Part shown: positions 33,591-42,409 of the stretch, one piece after another
Layout of the letters: every line of letters begins with the position of its first letter
Position numbering within the stretch: position 1 is the first letter of the stretch
NCBI GenBank assembly: GCA_963701675.1
Contig: OY969623.1
Coordinates: 5,456,001-5,520,000 of the forward strand
DNA length: 64,000 nucleotides
Direction: 5' to 3'
DNA from: G963701675 sp963701675
Lineage (GTDB): Bacteria; Planctomycetota; Planctomycetia; Gemmatales; Gemmataceae
Made by a program: the position numbers and the translations under genes
The notes under the pieces: model-generated
What the model was told of the DNA's origin: nothing
The model's database searches: none
The model's input: only the letters and a program-made list of their open reading frames with translations

Positions 33591-33796
33591 AACGAATTGA
33601 TCTGGTCAGAGCCCTAGAGGTAATCGGTTGTGAACTCGTGCGGCACGGCGCCAAGCACGATTGGTATCGAAATCCAAACACGGGAGCGCTGCAAGCGATT
33701 CCTAGACATCGGGAGATTAAGGAGCACCTCGCGAAGCGGATTATTCGCATGCTATCGCCTCCGACTGCGTCGGATACAAGTATCGCACCAGAGTAA
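33587..33796 (+). CDS. HicA-like mRNA interferase toxin
   Basis: A 69-residue HicA-like protein with the small double-stranded-RNA-binding-type fold pattern: LVRALEVIGCELVRHGAKHDWYRNP, then AIPRHREIKEHLAKRIIRML. The histidine in GAKHDWY matches the catalytic histidine of HicA (GSHxxY in typical members). HicA cleaves mRNA and is held in check by HicB. The gene order here is antitoxin before toxin, the reverse of the commonest hicA-hicB order. It lies inside the propeller/acyl-reduction cluster. Confidence 0.82.
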   Translation: MKRIDLVRALEVIGCELVRHGAKHDWYRNPNTGALQAIPRHREIKEHLAKRIIRMLSPPTASDTSIAPE

Positions 33797-33812
33797 AGGC
33801 GCGAAAAAGCTA

Positions 33813-34895
33813 ATGAGCCAGACCAAAGCTAACGCCCACGACCGTCTCGACGCACACGTCCGTGAGATCGTCGCCTGGCATTTCGATCCACAGACCGGCA
33901 CACCGTTCTGGCTGGAGCGGGCAAAAACACTGTCTTTCGACCCGAGGAAGGACATTCGCGGCTTCGATGACCTCAGGAAATTTGGGCTCTTCGAAGACGA
34001 ATGGCTACGCGGCGGACCGGTGCGGCGCTGGGTGCCGAAGGCGCTTCAGCACAAACCGATTTTCGTGTTCGAGACCGGCGGGACAACGGGCATTCCGAAG
34101 ACTCGGATCAACGTGCAGGACTTCCGCACAGACTACGAGCTCTTCAGCGAGACACTCCCAAATGAGTACTTCCCTAACGGCGCGAACTGGCTCATGCTCG
34201 GCCCGTCCGGTCCGCGACGACTGCGACTGGCCGTCGAACACCTCTGCCAACACCGTGGCGGCATCTGCTTTTGCATTGACCTCGATCCGCGCTGGGTCGT
34301 CAAAGTGCTGAAACAAGGCAAAGTCGATCAAGCCAAAGCGTATCAAGAACATGTCATCGAACAGGCGATCACGACTCTCGGCGCCGGGCATGACATCAAG
34401 TGCCTTTTCACCACTCCCAAGCTACTGGAAGCACTCGCGGTAGGATTGGAAAAACAAGGAAGCACCATCAAGGAGCAAGGAATCACCGGGATCTTCTCCG
34501 GCGGCACCGAATTCACGCCGCAATTCACGCGTTTTGCGATGGAGGAACTCATTTCCGGAATCTACATGACTCCGACTTATGGAAACACACTGATGGGCCT
34601 GGCCTGCTCGAAGCCCGTCGGGCCTGCGGATGGCTACAAGATCTCATATTACGCGCCGCAGCCGAGGGCCGTCGTACAAGTCGTCGACTTCGACGACCCC
34701 GATAAAGTCGTGGACTACGGGCAAAGCGGCCGGGCGATGTTGACCACGCTCACCAAGGAATTTTTCATGCCGCGATTCTTGGAACGCGACGAAGGCGAAC
34801 GAGAGCCGCCCTACGCAAAGTATCCGTGGGACGGTATCAGCGGCGTGCGGCCTTACCGAGGTTTCGCTTCAACCACGACCGTTGGGGTTTACTAA
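33813..34895 (+). CDS. Adenylate-forming ligase-like protein (acyl-activating)
   Basis: A 360-residue protein with the phosphate-loop-like FVFETGGTTGIPKTRIN at about residues 86-102, then LMLGPSGPRRL, GIFSGGTEFTPQF near 227 and MTPTYGNTLMGLACSKPV near 250. This pattern belongs to the adenylate-forming group near LuxE/PaaK-like proteins, and the small C-terminal lobe appears shortened. The start at 33813 follows the HicA stop by 16 nt; longer frames upstream are not plausible. It precedes an aldehyde dehydrogenase and an alcohol dehydrogenase, so an acyl-to-alcohol reduction route is suggested. The substrate is unknown. Confidence 0.75.
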   Translation: MSQTKANAHDRLDAHVREIVAWHFDPQTGTPFWLERAKTLSFDPRKDIRGFDDLRKFGLFEDEWLRGGPVRRWVPKALQHKPIFVFETGGTTGIPKTRINVQDFRTDYELFSETLPNEYFPNGANWLMLGPSGPRRLRLAVEHLCQHRGGICFCIDLDPRWVVKVLKQGKVDQAKAYQEHVIEQAITTLGAGHDIKCLFTTPKLLEALAVGLEKQGSTIKEQGITGIFSGGTEFTPQFTRFAMEELISGIYMTPTYGNTLMGLACSKPVGPADGYKISYYAPQPRAVVQVVDFDDPDKVVDYGQSGRAMLTTLTKEFFMPRFLERDEGEREPPYAKYPWDGISGVRPYRGFASTTTVGVY

Positions 34896-34936
34896 TTCAT
34901 TGATTCGCTCGGTTTGACCGACAAGGATAACGCAGC

Positions 34937-36361
34937 ATGATCCACATCCCGGTCCTACGGTGGGGCGAGCCGTATAAGAGCCTAGACATCGACAAGGTCG
35001 TCCACTTCATTAGCGGCGAACCATTGGCCGAGGTAAGCCGCGCAAACGGCGGGCTGGTCGAGCGCGACATGCGGTTTGCAAAGCGAGCCCGTGAAGTCCT
35101 CCGGGAGATACCGGCCCAAGACTTGCTGTCGATGGTCAAGAAGGCCGCCGAGTACTACACGTCGGCTGAATTGCCGCTCGGTGATGGAACGCAGACACCG
35201 GAGCAATTTGCCCGGATGCAGTCGGCAACGACCGGACTTCCCGAGCATATGTGCCGGTTCAATATGGAGAAGAACCACTTTGTCCTCACGAACATGGACA
35301 AGATCCTAGACGCACTAACGCGCGGGCTCGACTTGGGGATTTTGACGCGCGGATACGGTGTCGAACAACGCAGTGTGCCCGTGAGTTATCAAGCTCAGAC
35401 GCCGATCCTGGGACTCGTGCTTCCAAGTAACTCGCCCGGCGTGCATACACTTTGGCTGCCTATCATCCCGTTGCAAATCGGGCTGGTTCTGAAGCCGGGT
35501 CCGCAGGAGCCGTGGACTCCGTATCGAATGACGCAGGCGTTTGTCAAAGCCGGCGTTCCCAAGCAAGCCATCGCCATATACCCCGGCCTTGGCGATGTGG
35601 GCGCGGCGGTGCTGAGTGCATGCCCACGCAGCTTGATTTTTGGTGGCTCCGCCACCGTCGAGCAGTACAAGGGCAACCCACGCGTTCAGGCACACGGGCC
35701 GGGATTCAGCAAGATCCTCATCGGCGACGACCAAGTCGACGATTGGCGCAAGCACCTCGATGTCATGGTCGACAGCGTGCTTCTCAACAGCGGGCGAGGT
35801 TGCATCAACTGTTCAGGAATTTGGGCGTCGCGCCACACCCAGGAAATCGCCGAGGCGCTTGCCGAGCGCATGGGCCCCGTAGAGCCGTTGCCGCCCGAAG
35901 ATCCGAAGGCAGCCCTGGCGGCGTTTACGGTGCCCAAGCAAGCCGACGCCATATCGGCAGACATTGAAAATGACCTCAAAGCACCGGGAGTCGTTCATTC
36001 GACGGCGAAGTATGGGCCGCGGCTTGTGAAAAAGGAACGATGCGATTACCTGCGGCCGACGGTGATATGGTGCAAGTCGCCAGAGCCGGCCATCGCCAAG
36101 AAGGAGTACATGTTTCCTTTTGTCTCGGTCGTCGAATGCCCGCAAGAAAAGATGCTGGAAGCGATCGGGCCCACGCTGGTTTGCAGCGCCATTACGGAAG
36201 ACAAGAAGTTTCAGCGTGCACTCCTCGACGCAACTCACATTGACCGATTGAATATCGGATCGATTCCTACCGTCAAGCTCAACTGGTATCAGCCACACGA
36301 GGGGAACATCGTCGATTTCCTGTTCCGGGCTCGGGCGTTCCAGGGAGAAACCGCCGCCTAA
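34937..36361 (+). CDS. Aldehyde dehydrogenase family protein (possible acyl-CoA reductase)
   Basis: A 474-residue protein with the aldehyde dehydrogenase fold. NAD-binding-type blocks include ILGLVLPSNSPGVHTLWLPI near 157 and LIFGGSATVEQYKG near 235. The putative nucleophile is in SGRGCINCSGIWASR near 290, with two cysteines (CINC). The pattern recalls LuxC-like or acyl-CoA-reductase branches more than classical ALDH. It lies 41 nt after an adenylate-forming protein and overlaps the alcohol dehydrogenase by 1 nt, so the three could reduce an acid to an aldehyde and then an alcohol, or run in reverse. Confidence 0.82.
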   Translation: MIHIPVLRWGEPYKSLDIDKVVHFISGEPLAEVSRANGGLVERDMRFAKRAREVLREIPAQDLLSMVKKAAEYYTSAELPLGDGTQTPEQFARMQSATTGLPEHMCRFNMEKNHFVLTNMDKILDALTRGLDLGILTRGYGVEQRSVPVSYQAQTPILGLVLPSNSPGVHTLWLPIIPLQIGLVLKPGPQEPWTPYRMTQAFVKAGVPKQAIAIYPGLGDVGAAVLSACPRSLIFGGSATVEQYKGNPRVQAHGPGFSKILIGDDQVDDWRKHLDVMVDSVLLNSGRGCINCSGIWASRHTQEIAEALAERMGPVEPLPPEDPKAALAAFTVPKQADAISADIENDLKAPGVVHSTAKYGPRLVKKERCDYLRPTVIWCKSPEPAIAKKEYMFPFVSVVECPQEKMLEAIGPTLVCSAITEDKKFQRALLDATHIDRLNIGSIPTVKLNWYQPHEGNIVDFLFRARAFQGETAA

Positions 36362-37503
36362 TGTCCATGGAGCTTTCACCTTTCGATTACCAGCCGTTGA
36401 CCCGTATCGTTTTCGGCCCTGGAACACTCTCCCGCCTGGGAGAATTGGTCCGAGAGGTCGGCGGCACTCGAGTCCTGCTGGTAACGGATGCAGGACTTGA
36501 GGAAGCCGGTCACCCACAGCGGGCGGTTGCAAGCATACGGGAGCGCGGAATCGAGGCGTGGGTCTTCGATGAAGTCGAGCAGAATCCGACAACCCGACAC
36601 GTCGACGCCGCCCTGTCGGTGGCTCGCAAACACGCGATTGACTGCGTCGTCGCGGTCGGGGGCGGAAGCTCCATGGACTGCGCCAAAGGCGTCAATTTCT
36701 TGTTCAGCAACGGCGGCCGAATGTCCGACTATCAGGGATTCGGTAAAGCAACCAAACCGATGCTGCCGTCCGTCGCCGTTCCGACCACCGCAGGTACCGG
36801 AAGTGAGTCTCAGTCGTACGCGCTGATTGCCGACGAACAAACGCATATGAAAATGGCGTGCGGCGACCGCAAGGCCGCATTTCGCGTTGCGATTCTCGAC
36901 CCGGAAGTGACGGTGTCGCAACCGCCGAAGGTGACGGCCGTCACCGGAATAGACGCCATCGCACATGCTCTGGAGTCATACGTTTGCACGAGGCGCGGGC
37001 CGATCTCCAACCTGTTCGCCCGTGCGGCGTGGCAATTGTTGGACGCGAACTTCGAACGTGTGCTGCATGATCGCGATGACATCGAGGCGCAAAGCGCCAT
37101 GCAATTAGGCGCCAACTTCGCCGGCGCCGCCATTGAGAACTCGATGCTCGGCGCTTGTCATGCATGCTCCAATCCCTTGTCGGCGCACTACGGCATGATT
37201 CACGGCATCGCCATTGGTGTGATGTTGCCCCATGTCATACGATTCAATGCTGTGGCGGCCGAGCCCTGGTACGCGGAACTCGCCACAGCGACACACGGGA
37301 CAACGGCAGGCACGGCGATTGCCGATCGGATTTCCGGCTTGCTTCGAGTCGCCGGCGTACCGACCACACTGGCGGAATGCGGCGTGCAGCGCGGGATCCT
37401 GCCGGTTCTCGCTGCCGAAGCACATCAACAATGGACGGGGCGCTTCAACCCGCGTCCAGCCAACGAGGCCGATTTCCTCAACCTCTACGAGGCCGCCTTT
37501 TAG
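36361..37503 (+). CDS. Iron-type (group III) alcohol dehydrogenase
   Basis: A 380-residue NAD(P)-dependent alcohol dehydrogenase of the iron-containing family. The nucleotide-binding motif is VVAVGGGSSMDCAKGVNFL near residues 96-114, and PTTAGTGSESQSYALI near 140 is typical. The metal-binding region includes GIDAIAHALESYV near 198 and SAHYGMIHGIAIGVMLPHV near 274. The start overlaps the ALDH stop by one base (TAATG), so the two proteins should be made together. The expected reaction is interconversion of an aldehyde and an alcohol; the substrate is not predicted. Confidence 0.9.
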   Translation: MSMELSPFDYQPLTRIVFGPGTLSRLGELVREVGGTRVLLVTDAGLEEAGHPQRAVASIRERGIEAWVFDEVEQNPTTRHVDAALSVARKHAIDCVVAVGGGSSMDCAKGVNFLFSNGGRMSDYQGFGKATKPMLPSVAVPTTAGTGSESQSYALIADEQTHMKMACGDRKAAFRVAILDPEVTVSQPPKVTAVTGIDAIAHALESYVCTRRGPISNLFARAAWQLLDANFERVLHDRDDIEAQSAMQLGANFAGAAIENSMLGACHACSNPLSAHYGMIHGIAIGVMLPHVIRFNAVAAEPWYAELATATHGTTAGTAIADRISGLLRVAGVPTTLAECGVQRGILPVLAAEAHQQWTGRFNPRPANEADFLNLYEAAF

Positions 37504-37514
37504 GAACCACAGCC

Positions 37515-38660
37515 ATGCAACGAGTTGTCGACACAAAGACACAAAGACCACAAAACAATCCATACGGCGCCATGTGTGCTCTTGGTGTCCTTTGTGCCTT
37601 TGTGGTGAATCTTCAAGCGCACGCCGACTGGCCCGTTTTCCGTGGCGACGCGCACCAGACCGGCGTGTCCGGCGCACGCCTGCCGGACACGCTGGACATT
37701 TGCTGGACGTTCAAGACCAAGGACGCTGTCGAAGGCACGGCCGCTATCTCGGGCGGTACAGTGTTCGTCGGCTCCTTCGATGAGCACCTTTACGCGCTCG
37801 ATCTGAAATCCGGAACGGAAAAATGGCGATATAAAGCCGGGGCGCTCAAAGTCGCCTGTGCCGTAAAGGACGGCGCCGTTTATGTCGGGGACTTGGACGG
37901 CATTTTTCATTGCGTCGATGCGGCGACCGGCAAGTCGCGTTGGACGTTTGATACCAAGTCTGAAGTTACCTCGGCGGCAAACTTCTACGGCGACGACGTT
38001 CTCTTTGGCTGCGCCAACGAAACGCTCTACTGCCTTTCGAAAACGGGAGAGGAACGTTGGAAATTCAAAGTCGCCGGCGGTCCGGTTCTCGGTACGCCCG
38101 CTGTCGTCGGTGGCCGAACCTTCGTCACCGGGTGCGACAGTCAAATGCATGTGATTGATGCGACCAACGGCAAGGAACTCCTCGCCGTCGAATTGGAGAG
38201 TCAAATCGGCGCGACTCCCGCCATCTCGGGAGATCAATTATTCGTGGGAACCATCACCAAGGAAGTCTTGGCCGTCGATTGGAAAAAGGGTGAAGTCGTC
38301 TGGCGTTACCAGGCCGCCAAGCGTCCGAACGACTTTTATGCCTCGGCCGCCGTGGGCAAGAATCTCATCGTGACGGGGAGTCGCGACAAGCGGGTTCATG
38401 CACTGGAAAAAAGCACGGGAGCGGAAGCGTGGAGCTTCCTGACCAAGGGCCACGTGGACAGCTCGCCCGTAATTGTGGGAGAACGTGTCTACGTCGGTTC
38501 GCTCGACGGCAATCTTTACGTGCTGGACTTATCGAACGGCAACAACATACAAACGGTCAAATTGGGAAAAGAAGTCACCGCATCACCGGCCGTCGCCGAT
38601 GGCCGCCTTATCATCGGCACGCACGACGGCACTGTCTATTGCCTCGGCACGAAACCGTAG
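37515..38660 (+). CDS. PQQ-like beta-propeller protein, exported (cluster gene 13)
   Basis: A 381-residue propeller. The first 40 residues, including the export signal (ALGVLCAFVVNLQAHA), are encoded by a CACAAAG palindromic repeat; the mature protein starts DWPVFRGDAHQTGVSG. The blades are regular and short: GTEKWRYKAGALK, GKSRWTFDTKSE, GEERWKFKVAGG, GEVVWRYQAAK and GAEAWSFLTKG, each followed by a VYVGSLDGNLY-like strand. It follows the alcohol dehydrogenase by 11 nt and closes the co-directional cluster. The longer upstream frame to 37155 is a shadow of the dehydrogenase gene. Confidence 0.87.
   Translation: MQRVVDTKTQRPQNNPYGAMCALGVLCAFVVNLQAHADWPVFRGDAHQTGVSGARLPDTLDICWTFKTKDAVEGTAAISGGTVFVGSFDEHLYALDLKSGTEKWRYKAGALKVACAVKDGAVYVGDLDGIFHCVDAATGKSRWTFDTKSEVTSAANFYGDDVLFGCANETLYCLSKTGEERWKFKVAGGPVLGTPAVVGGRTFVTGCDSQMHVIDATNGKELLAVELESQIGATPAISGDQLFVGTITKEVLAVDWKKGEVVWRYQAAKRPNDFYASAAVGKNLIVTGSRDKRVHALEKSTGAEAWSFLTKGHVDSSPVIVGERVYVGSLDGNLYVLDLSNGNNIQTVKLGKEVTASPAVADGRLIIGTHDGTVYCLGTKP
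37530..37610. repeat. CACAAAG-type palindromic repeat, copy 1
   Basis: The left arm contains ACACAAAGACACAAAGA and the right arm GTCCTTTGTGCCTTTGTGG, an imperfect inverted repeat separated by about 25 nt. The right arm is nearly identical to that of the copy at 49186-49262. It lies entirely within the signal-peptide region of the propeller gene. Such palindromes are dispersed in many bacterial genomes; mobility is not shown here. Confidence 0.75.
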
Positions 38661-38671
38661 ACACAGACGGC

Positions 38672-40399
38672 TCAGGGAGACAACGGCTGAGTCAGTTTGG
38701 CGACGAACCCGTCGTTGCCGCCGTTGTAGGTCGCGTCCGGGAGCGTGGGAGTGTAGTGCGTCAAAGTCCCGTTTGCGTTGCCCGCAAAGGCCACGTTGGC
38801 AGTGGCTGAGTTGACGTACAGGTCGACGGCGTTGCCGGTTTCTTGCGTCCCGGCTGCCCCCACAAAGTCGTTGGCCAGTACGACCTGCCCCGTGGCGTCG
38901 AACTTGTCGACCCAGGCGTCCCGGTCGCTGGAATCACCTGTCGAACCCGACTTGTACAGGTTGCCATCACGGTCGACTGCGCCATCCGTGCCGGTGTTGT
39001 CTGCACCCGAAACATACCACGCCGAGGCATATTGCAGCGTTCCCGATCCCGTTTCATCCCACTTGGAAATGATGGTGTTTTGAAACGGCCCCGAAGCGGG
39101 TGGGTGAAGCGAGTCTGCCTGAATGTTGCCGACGGTGTAGAGTCCGCCTGCCGCCGACGAGCCGCCGAGGAAAGTCATGCCGTAGTTGCCGTTCGCCGGG
39201 TTACCGTACGACGGTGTGTCGAGGAAAATGTACTTCGCCCATTGCATGGTCGAACCATTCGCATTGAGCCGGAAGAGCACGCTTTCTACTGCGCCGGCAC
39301 GTTCGTAGTTGCCGCCCACATAGGCGTTTTCCGGCCGATCCGCCGCGATAGCGAAACCGTGGCTATCGTCGCCGAAATTGACGGCACTGGCGTAGATTGG
39401 CGTCGTCAGCGTCGGGTCCCAACGGGTGACGAATATGTTCTCGAACGGCGGCAACAGCGGATCGTTGATAGTCCCGGTAAAGAAGATATCGGGACTGGAA
39501 GCGTTGAGGCCATTGGCCGCCCCTTCCAGCTGAATCGAGCCGCCGAGAACGCTGTAGTTGAATCCTTTGACGATTTGAAGCGTAAACGGATTGAGAAGGA
39601 GTACAAACGCCGTCGTCGGGCTGTCATTGCCGGCCACGATCAAGTTGGCCGCATTGGTCGCGATGTCCGTTACCGTAACCTGCGTGGCGCCGTTGTCGAT
39701 GAACCTGAAAAGTTCTGGGCCATTGTCGTCGAGATTGACCACCACGCCGTCGTTGCCCATGCTGCCGCCGATGAAGGTTTCATTCGCGTTGCCTCCCCGA
39801 CCGGCCGCGACGGCATTCGTGCGTGCCGATGCGCTGCCAAAATCGGTGTAGCTCTGCCACACGGCGGACTTCACAGCCAACTCATCGATCCGAAACGTCG
39901 TGAGCCTGGCCGTATCAAACGGCGTTATCCTGAGGCTTCCAAGCGTGGCATCGTGCACCGTCCCCTGAACGGCTTGGACGTTCGGCGTCACACGTTTCAT
40001 TTCCGGTCTCGTTGACCTGTTCGCGCCGGTATCCTTCGCGGCTGGCGTTGGAGCCGCCGCCATGCGCGGGTGGAAGACGGGTGCCATGAAACCATCGTGC
40101 TCCGGTGTACCTAGCACGCTCACTTGCGATTCGATGGTGGGTTCAAATCGGTTCGACGACCCGACTGTGAGCTGGTCGGACACTTCGATGCCAGTGTTGT
40201 TCTCTCGCGGAGCGATCGGCCGCTCCCGGTGCTGACGTGTCACCGCCGGGAAACCCAGTGAATCATCATCGAGTTCCAACTGAGGCGACGGCAATGTGGT
40301 GGCCTCGGCGTCGACGAGGAGCGACCCTGGCTGGCACCGGAGCTCCAGCATTTCAACGTGCAATCGAGTCTGATTGGCAGACCGTCTATTCTGTTCCAT
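38672..40399 (-). CDS. Exported beta-propeller-type protein with planctomycete N-terminal motif (copy 3)
   Basis: A 575-residue protein. The N-terminus (QTRLHVEMLELRCQPGSLL) has the basic-stretch-plus-LExR pattern seen at the start of many planctomycete exported proteins. A serine/proline-rich linker follows to about residue 170. The rest has repeating short beta segments of the SBBP/FIGGS type: ETFIGGSMGNDGV, NLIVAGNDSP, NAYVGGNYERAG and YKSGSTGDSSD. It shares layout with the two genes upstream on the same strand. It is likely secreted or surface-bound and its ligand is unknown. It converges with the last propeller gene, with 11 nt between them. Confidence 0.8.
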   Translation of the reverse strand: MEQNRRSANQTRLHVEMLELRCQPGSLLVDAEATTLPSPQLELDDDSLGFPAVTRQHRERPIAPRENNTGIEVSDQLTVGSSNRFEPTIESQVSVLGTPEHDGFMAPVFHPRMAAAPTPAAKDTGANRSTRPEMKRVTPNVQAVQGTVHDATLGSLRITPFDTARLTTFRIDELAVKSAVWQSYTDFGSASARTNAVAAGRGGNANETFIGGSMGNDGVVVNLDDNGPELFRFIDNGATQVTVTDIATNAANLIVAGNDSPTTAFVLLLNPFTLQIVKGFNYSVLGGSIQLEGAANGLNASSPDIFFTGTINDPLLPPFENIFVTRWDPTLTTPIYASAVNFGDDSHGFAIAADRPENAYVGGNYERAGAVESVLFRLNANGSTMQWAKYIFLDTPSYGNPANGNYGMTFLGGSSAAGGLYTVGNIQADSLHPPASGPFQNTIISKWDETGSGTLQYASAWYVSGADNTGTDGAVDRDGNLYKSGSTGDSSDRDAWVDKFDATGQVVLANDFVGAAGTQETGNAVDLYVNSATANVAFAGNANGTLTHYTPTLPDATYNGGNDGFVAKLTQPLSP

Positions 40400-40463
40400 C
40401 CGAATGTGCAGAGGAGTAAGAAATTAGGTTCTTGACTCAGGAACCACCGGTTCACAAATGAAG

Positions 40464-40522
40464 AAACCACGAACCGCACAAACAACACGAGAGAACTCGT
40501 GTTGTTCGTGCGATCGTGGTTT
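40464..40522 (-). terminator. Palindrome, probable rho-independent terminator
   Basis: Arms of about 27 nt (left AAACCACGAACCGCACAAAC..., right rich in GTGTTGTTCGTGCG) flank an AGAA loop at 40492-40495. On the minus strand the hairpin is followed by TTTCTTCATTTG, so it could terminate the gene ending at 40562. The arm sequence also resembles dispersed bacterial palindromes, so it may be a mobile repeat used as a terminator. Confidence 0.6.
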
Positions 40523-40561
40523 ATTTTATGAGCGACCTACTGCGAGTGTTAGCAAGCGCCC

Positions 40562-42409
40562 TTACGACCCAAGGGGGATGTGCTCGCCAATCACATAGCC
40601 GTCCCTGTTGCCGCTCACGGTGCCTTGGTCCTGCCCGCCAGGAGCAGTACCGGAGCCGTAGCCGACGTCAAGCCCCGCAGTCAAAGGCAACGTGGTGAAC
40701 GGGCCACCGAACGGATTGGTGGATGCCGCTTCACCGGCAGTTGTGGAGCCGCCGTAGTATACCTCGTCCACACCGTCCGTGGTGATGCCGAAGCCGTCCG
40801 TGTCCCTATTGATCTCAGGGCCGTCCGTAGAAGAGGAGTTCGCGTCGCCCATGGACCGGAAGGAGGGTAGGCCGCCTGCCGAATCAAAGTGGGACGCGTC
40901 GCCGTAGGTGTTATTCTGCGTTCCAGCTACGGTGGTGTCTGCCAAGTCATCTACGGAGCCGACCGTAAGGTGGTCGTAGCCGCCCGCTCCGTCCGGTGCG
41001 ATGGCGTTACCACGGGCGTAGTAATGGCCCGCAATACCGGAACCGATGCCACCGTTCACGTAGTACCAGAAGGCATACGGGCCGGTGAAGCCACCGGCGG
41101 ATTGGGTATCCTGGGAGATTAGCAGCCCTTGATACGCGGCGGTATCCGTCCCTTCAGCGGGCGCCAGTGTAGGAGCATCCAAACCGCCGGCCAGGAAGAG
41201 TCCGTCCTCCACAGTTGTATTCACTGCCATCGAACACACACAATTAGCGTCATCGGTGGTGTGTGCCCCGTCCACAGTGGCGATCCAGCCCCAATCAAAC
41301 GTGGGCACTCCGGCAACGTGCTTCGTGTTCATCCAAAGCGGCGATTGCGCGATGCCGTCATCCAAGAAGCCACCGATGAAGCGCTCACCGGTATCATTCA
41401 TTGCGTTGGTCAAGCCCTGCGTCTGCACGCCGAAGTCCCAGGCTAGCGTGTCGTCAATGGGCGTCAAGGCCATGTCATAGGTGAAATCGAGAATAACGTC
41501 ATAGCCGAGGCCTGCATCGCCAACGCCGGTCACAGCGACATTACGCGAAATTGGATCGACCGCAATGTCCTCAAGACTGACAACACCGCCGCCCGCGGGA
41601 TAAACTAATTGGGTGAAGCCTGACTCTGCGCCGAGGGTTACGGGACCGGCTACGACGCGGGTTTCAATGAGGCCACCGGGGCCAGTCTTCCTGAGCACGG
41701 CGTATATCGTCGATTTGTTGACTGCACACGCGACGACCGAGAGTCGCTCCGCGCTCGCGGGCGTCACTGCAAAGTTGGTGGAAGCGAGAAGGACGCCGGT
41801 CCCAGGAGCATAGGCCCGCATCGTTCCACGTTGACCTTGGAATCCGCATTCAATCATGACACCTGAAGCTGTATAAACGTTGTCGTTAACTTGGTCCTGG
41901 AAGTCGGTGCCTGGCCCATAGAACTGCGCCCAATTATGCGCCTTTGCACCGCCGTCGTTCAGGCCATTGCCAATAACGCCCGCGCGGGCGTTGAGATTCC
42001 CAGCCTGCATGACATGGCCGCCGAAATCTTGTTGGATCACTTTCGGCGTGATCGTCGCTTCCCTATTGAGCTCCGCCCTCTTGACATTCGCCCTGGTCGT
42101 AAAGGACTGCTGCGTGGCCGCCGGCTGGTGAATCGCCGGGTTGTTAGCCTGATTTACCTGGGCGGTCTGATTCGTACCCGGGCCCGATAGCCCCGCCTTG
42201 GACGGCCCAGTCAGTTGCTGGACGTCGGCAAGTGCCGGGTTAACGATCTGCATCTTCTCACTTGCTTTGGGCCGCTTGATTGCCGGCTGGTTCTCGGGCA
42301 ATGCGAGATCGCCCAAATCGAGGCCGTTGAGGGTGCTTGGCGTCACCCGGTCTTCCAACTTGGTTACAAACAAGCGAGTCCGGTTGAGCCAACTTTTTTT
42401 GTGCTCCAT
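40562..42409 (-). CDS. Exported beta-propeller-type protein with planctomycete N-terminal motif (copy 2)
   Basis: A 615-residue protein. Its start, RTRLFVTKLEDRVTPSTLNG (residues 10-29), is the clearest copy of the planctomycete LEDRVTPS-type motif. A glutamine/asparagine/threonine-rich linker covers about 30-150. The body has repeating beta segments (YTASGVMIECGFQ, ISRNVAVTGVGDAGLGYDV, GERFIGGFLDDGIA, DGLFLAGGLDAPT). The C-terminus ends GYVIGEHIPLGS, close to the YVFRDHVPVGS of the next paralogue, which supports common descent. A promoter lies about 370 nt upstream. Function unknown. Confidence 0.8.
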   Translation of the reverse strand: MEHKKSWLNRTRLFVTKLEDRVTPSTLNGLDLGDLALPENQPAIKRPKASEKMQIVNPALADVQQLTGPSKAGLSGPGTNQTAQVNQANNPAIHQPAATQQSFTTRANVKRAELNREATITPKVIQQDFGGHVMQAGNLNARAGVIGNGLNDGGAKAHNWAQFYGPGTDFQDQVNDNVYTASGVMIECGFQGQRGTMRAYAPGTGVLLASTNFAVTPASAERLSVVACAVNKSTIYAVLRKTGPGGLIETRVVAGPVTLGAESGFTQLVYPAGGGVVSLEDIAVDPISRNVAVTGVGDAGLGYDVILDFTYDMALTPIDDTLAWDFGVQTQGLTNAMNDTGERFIGGFLDDGIAQSPLWMNTKHVAGVPTFDWGWIATVDGAHTTDDANCVCSMAVNTTVEDGLFLAGGLDAPTLAPAEGTDTAAYQGLLISQDTQSAGGFTGPYAFWYYVNGGIGSGIAGHYYARGNAIAPDGAGGYDHLTVGSVDDLADTTVAGTQNNTYGDASHFDSAGGLPSFRSMGDANSSSTDGPEINRDTDGFGITTDGVDEVYYGGSTTAGEAASTNPFGGPFTTLPLTAGLDVGYGSGTAPGGQDQGTVSGNRDGYVIGEHIPLGS

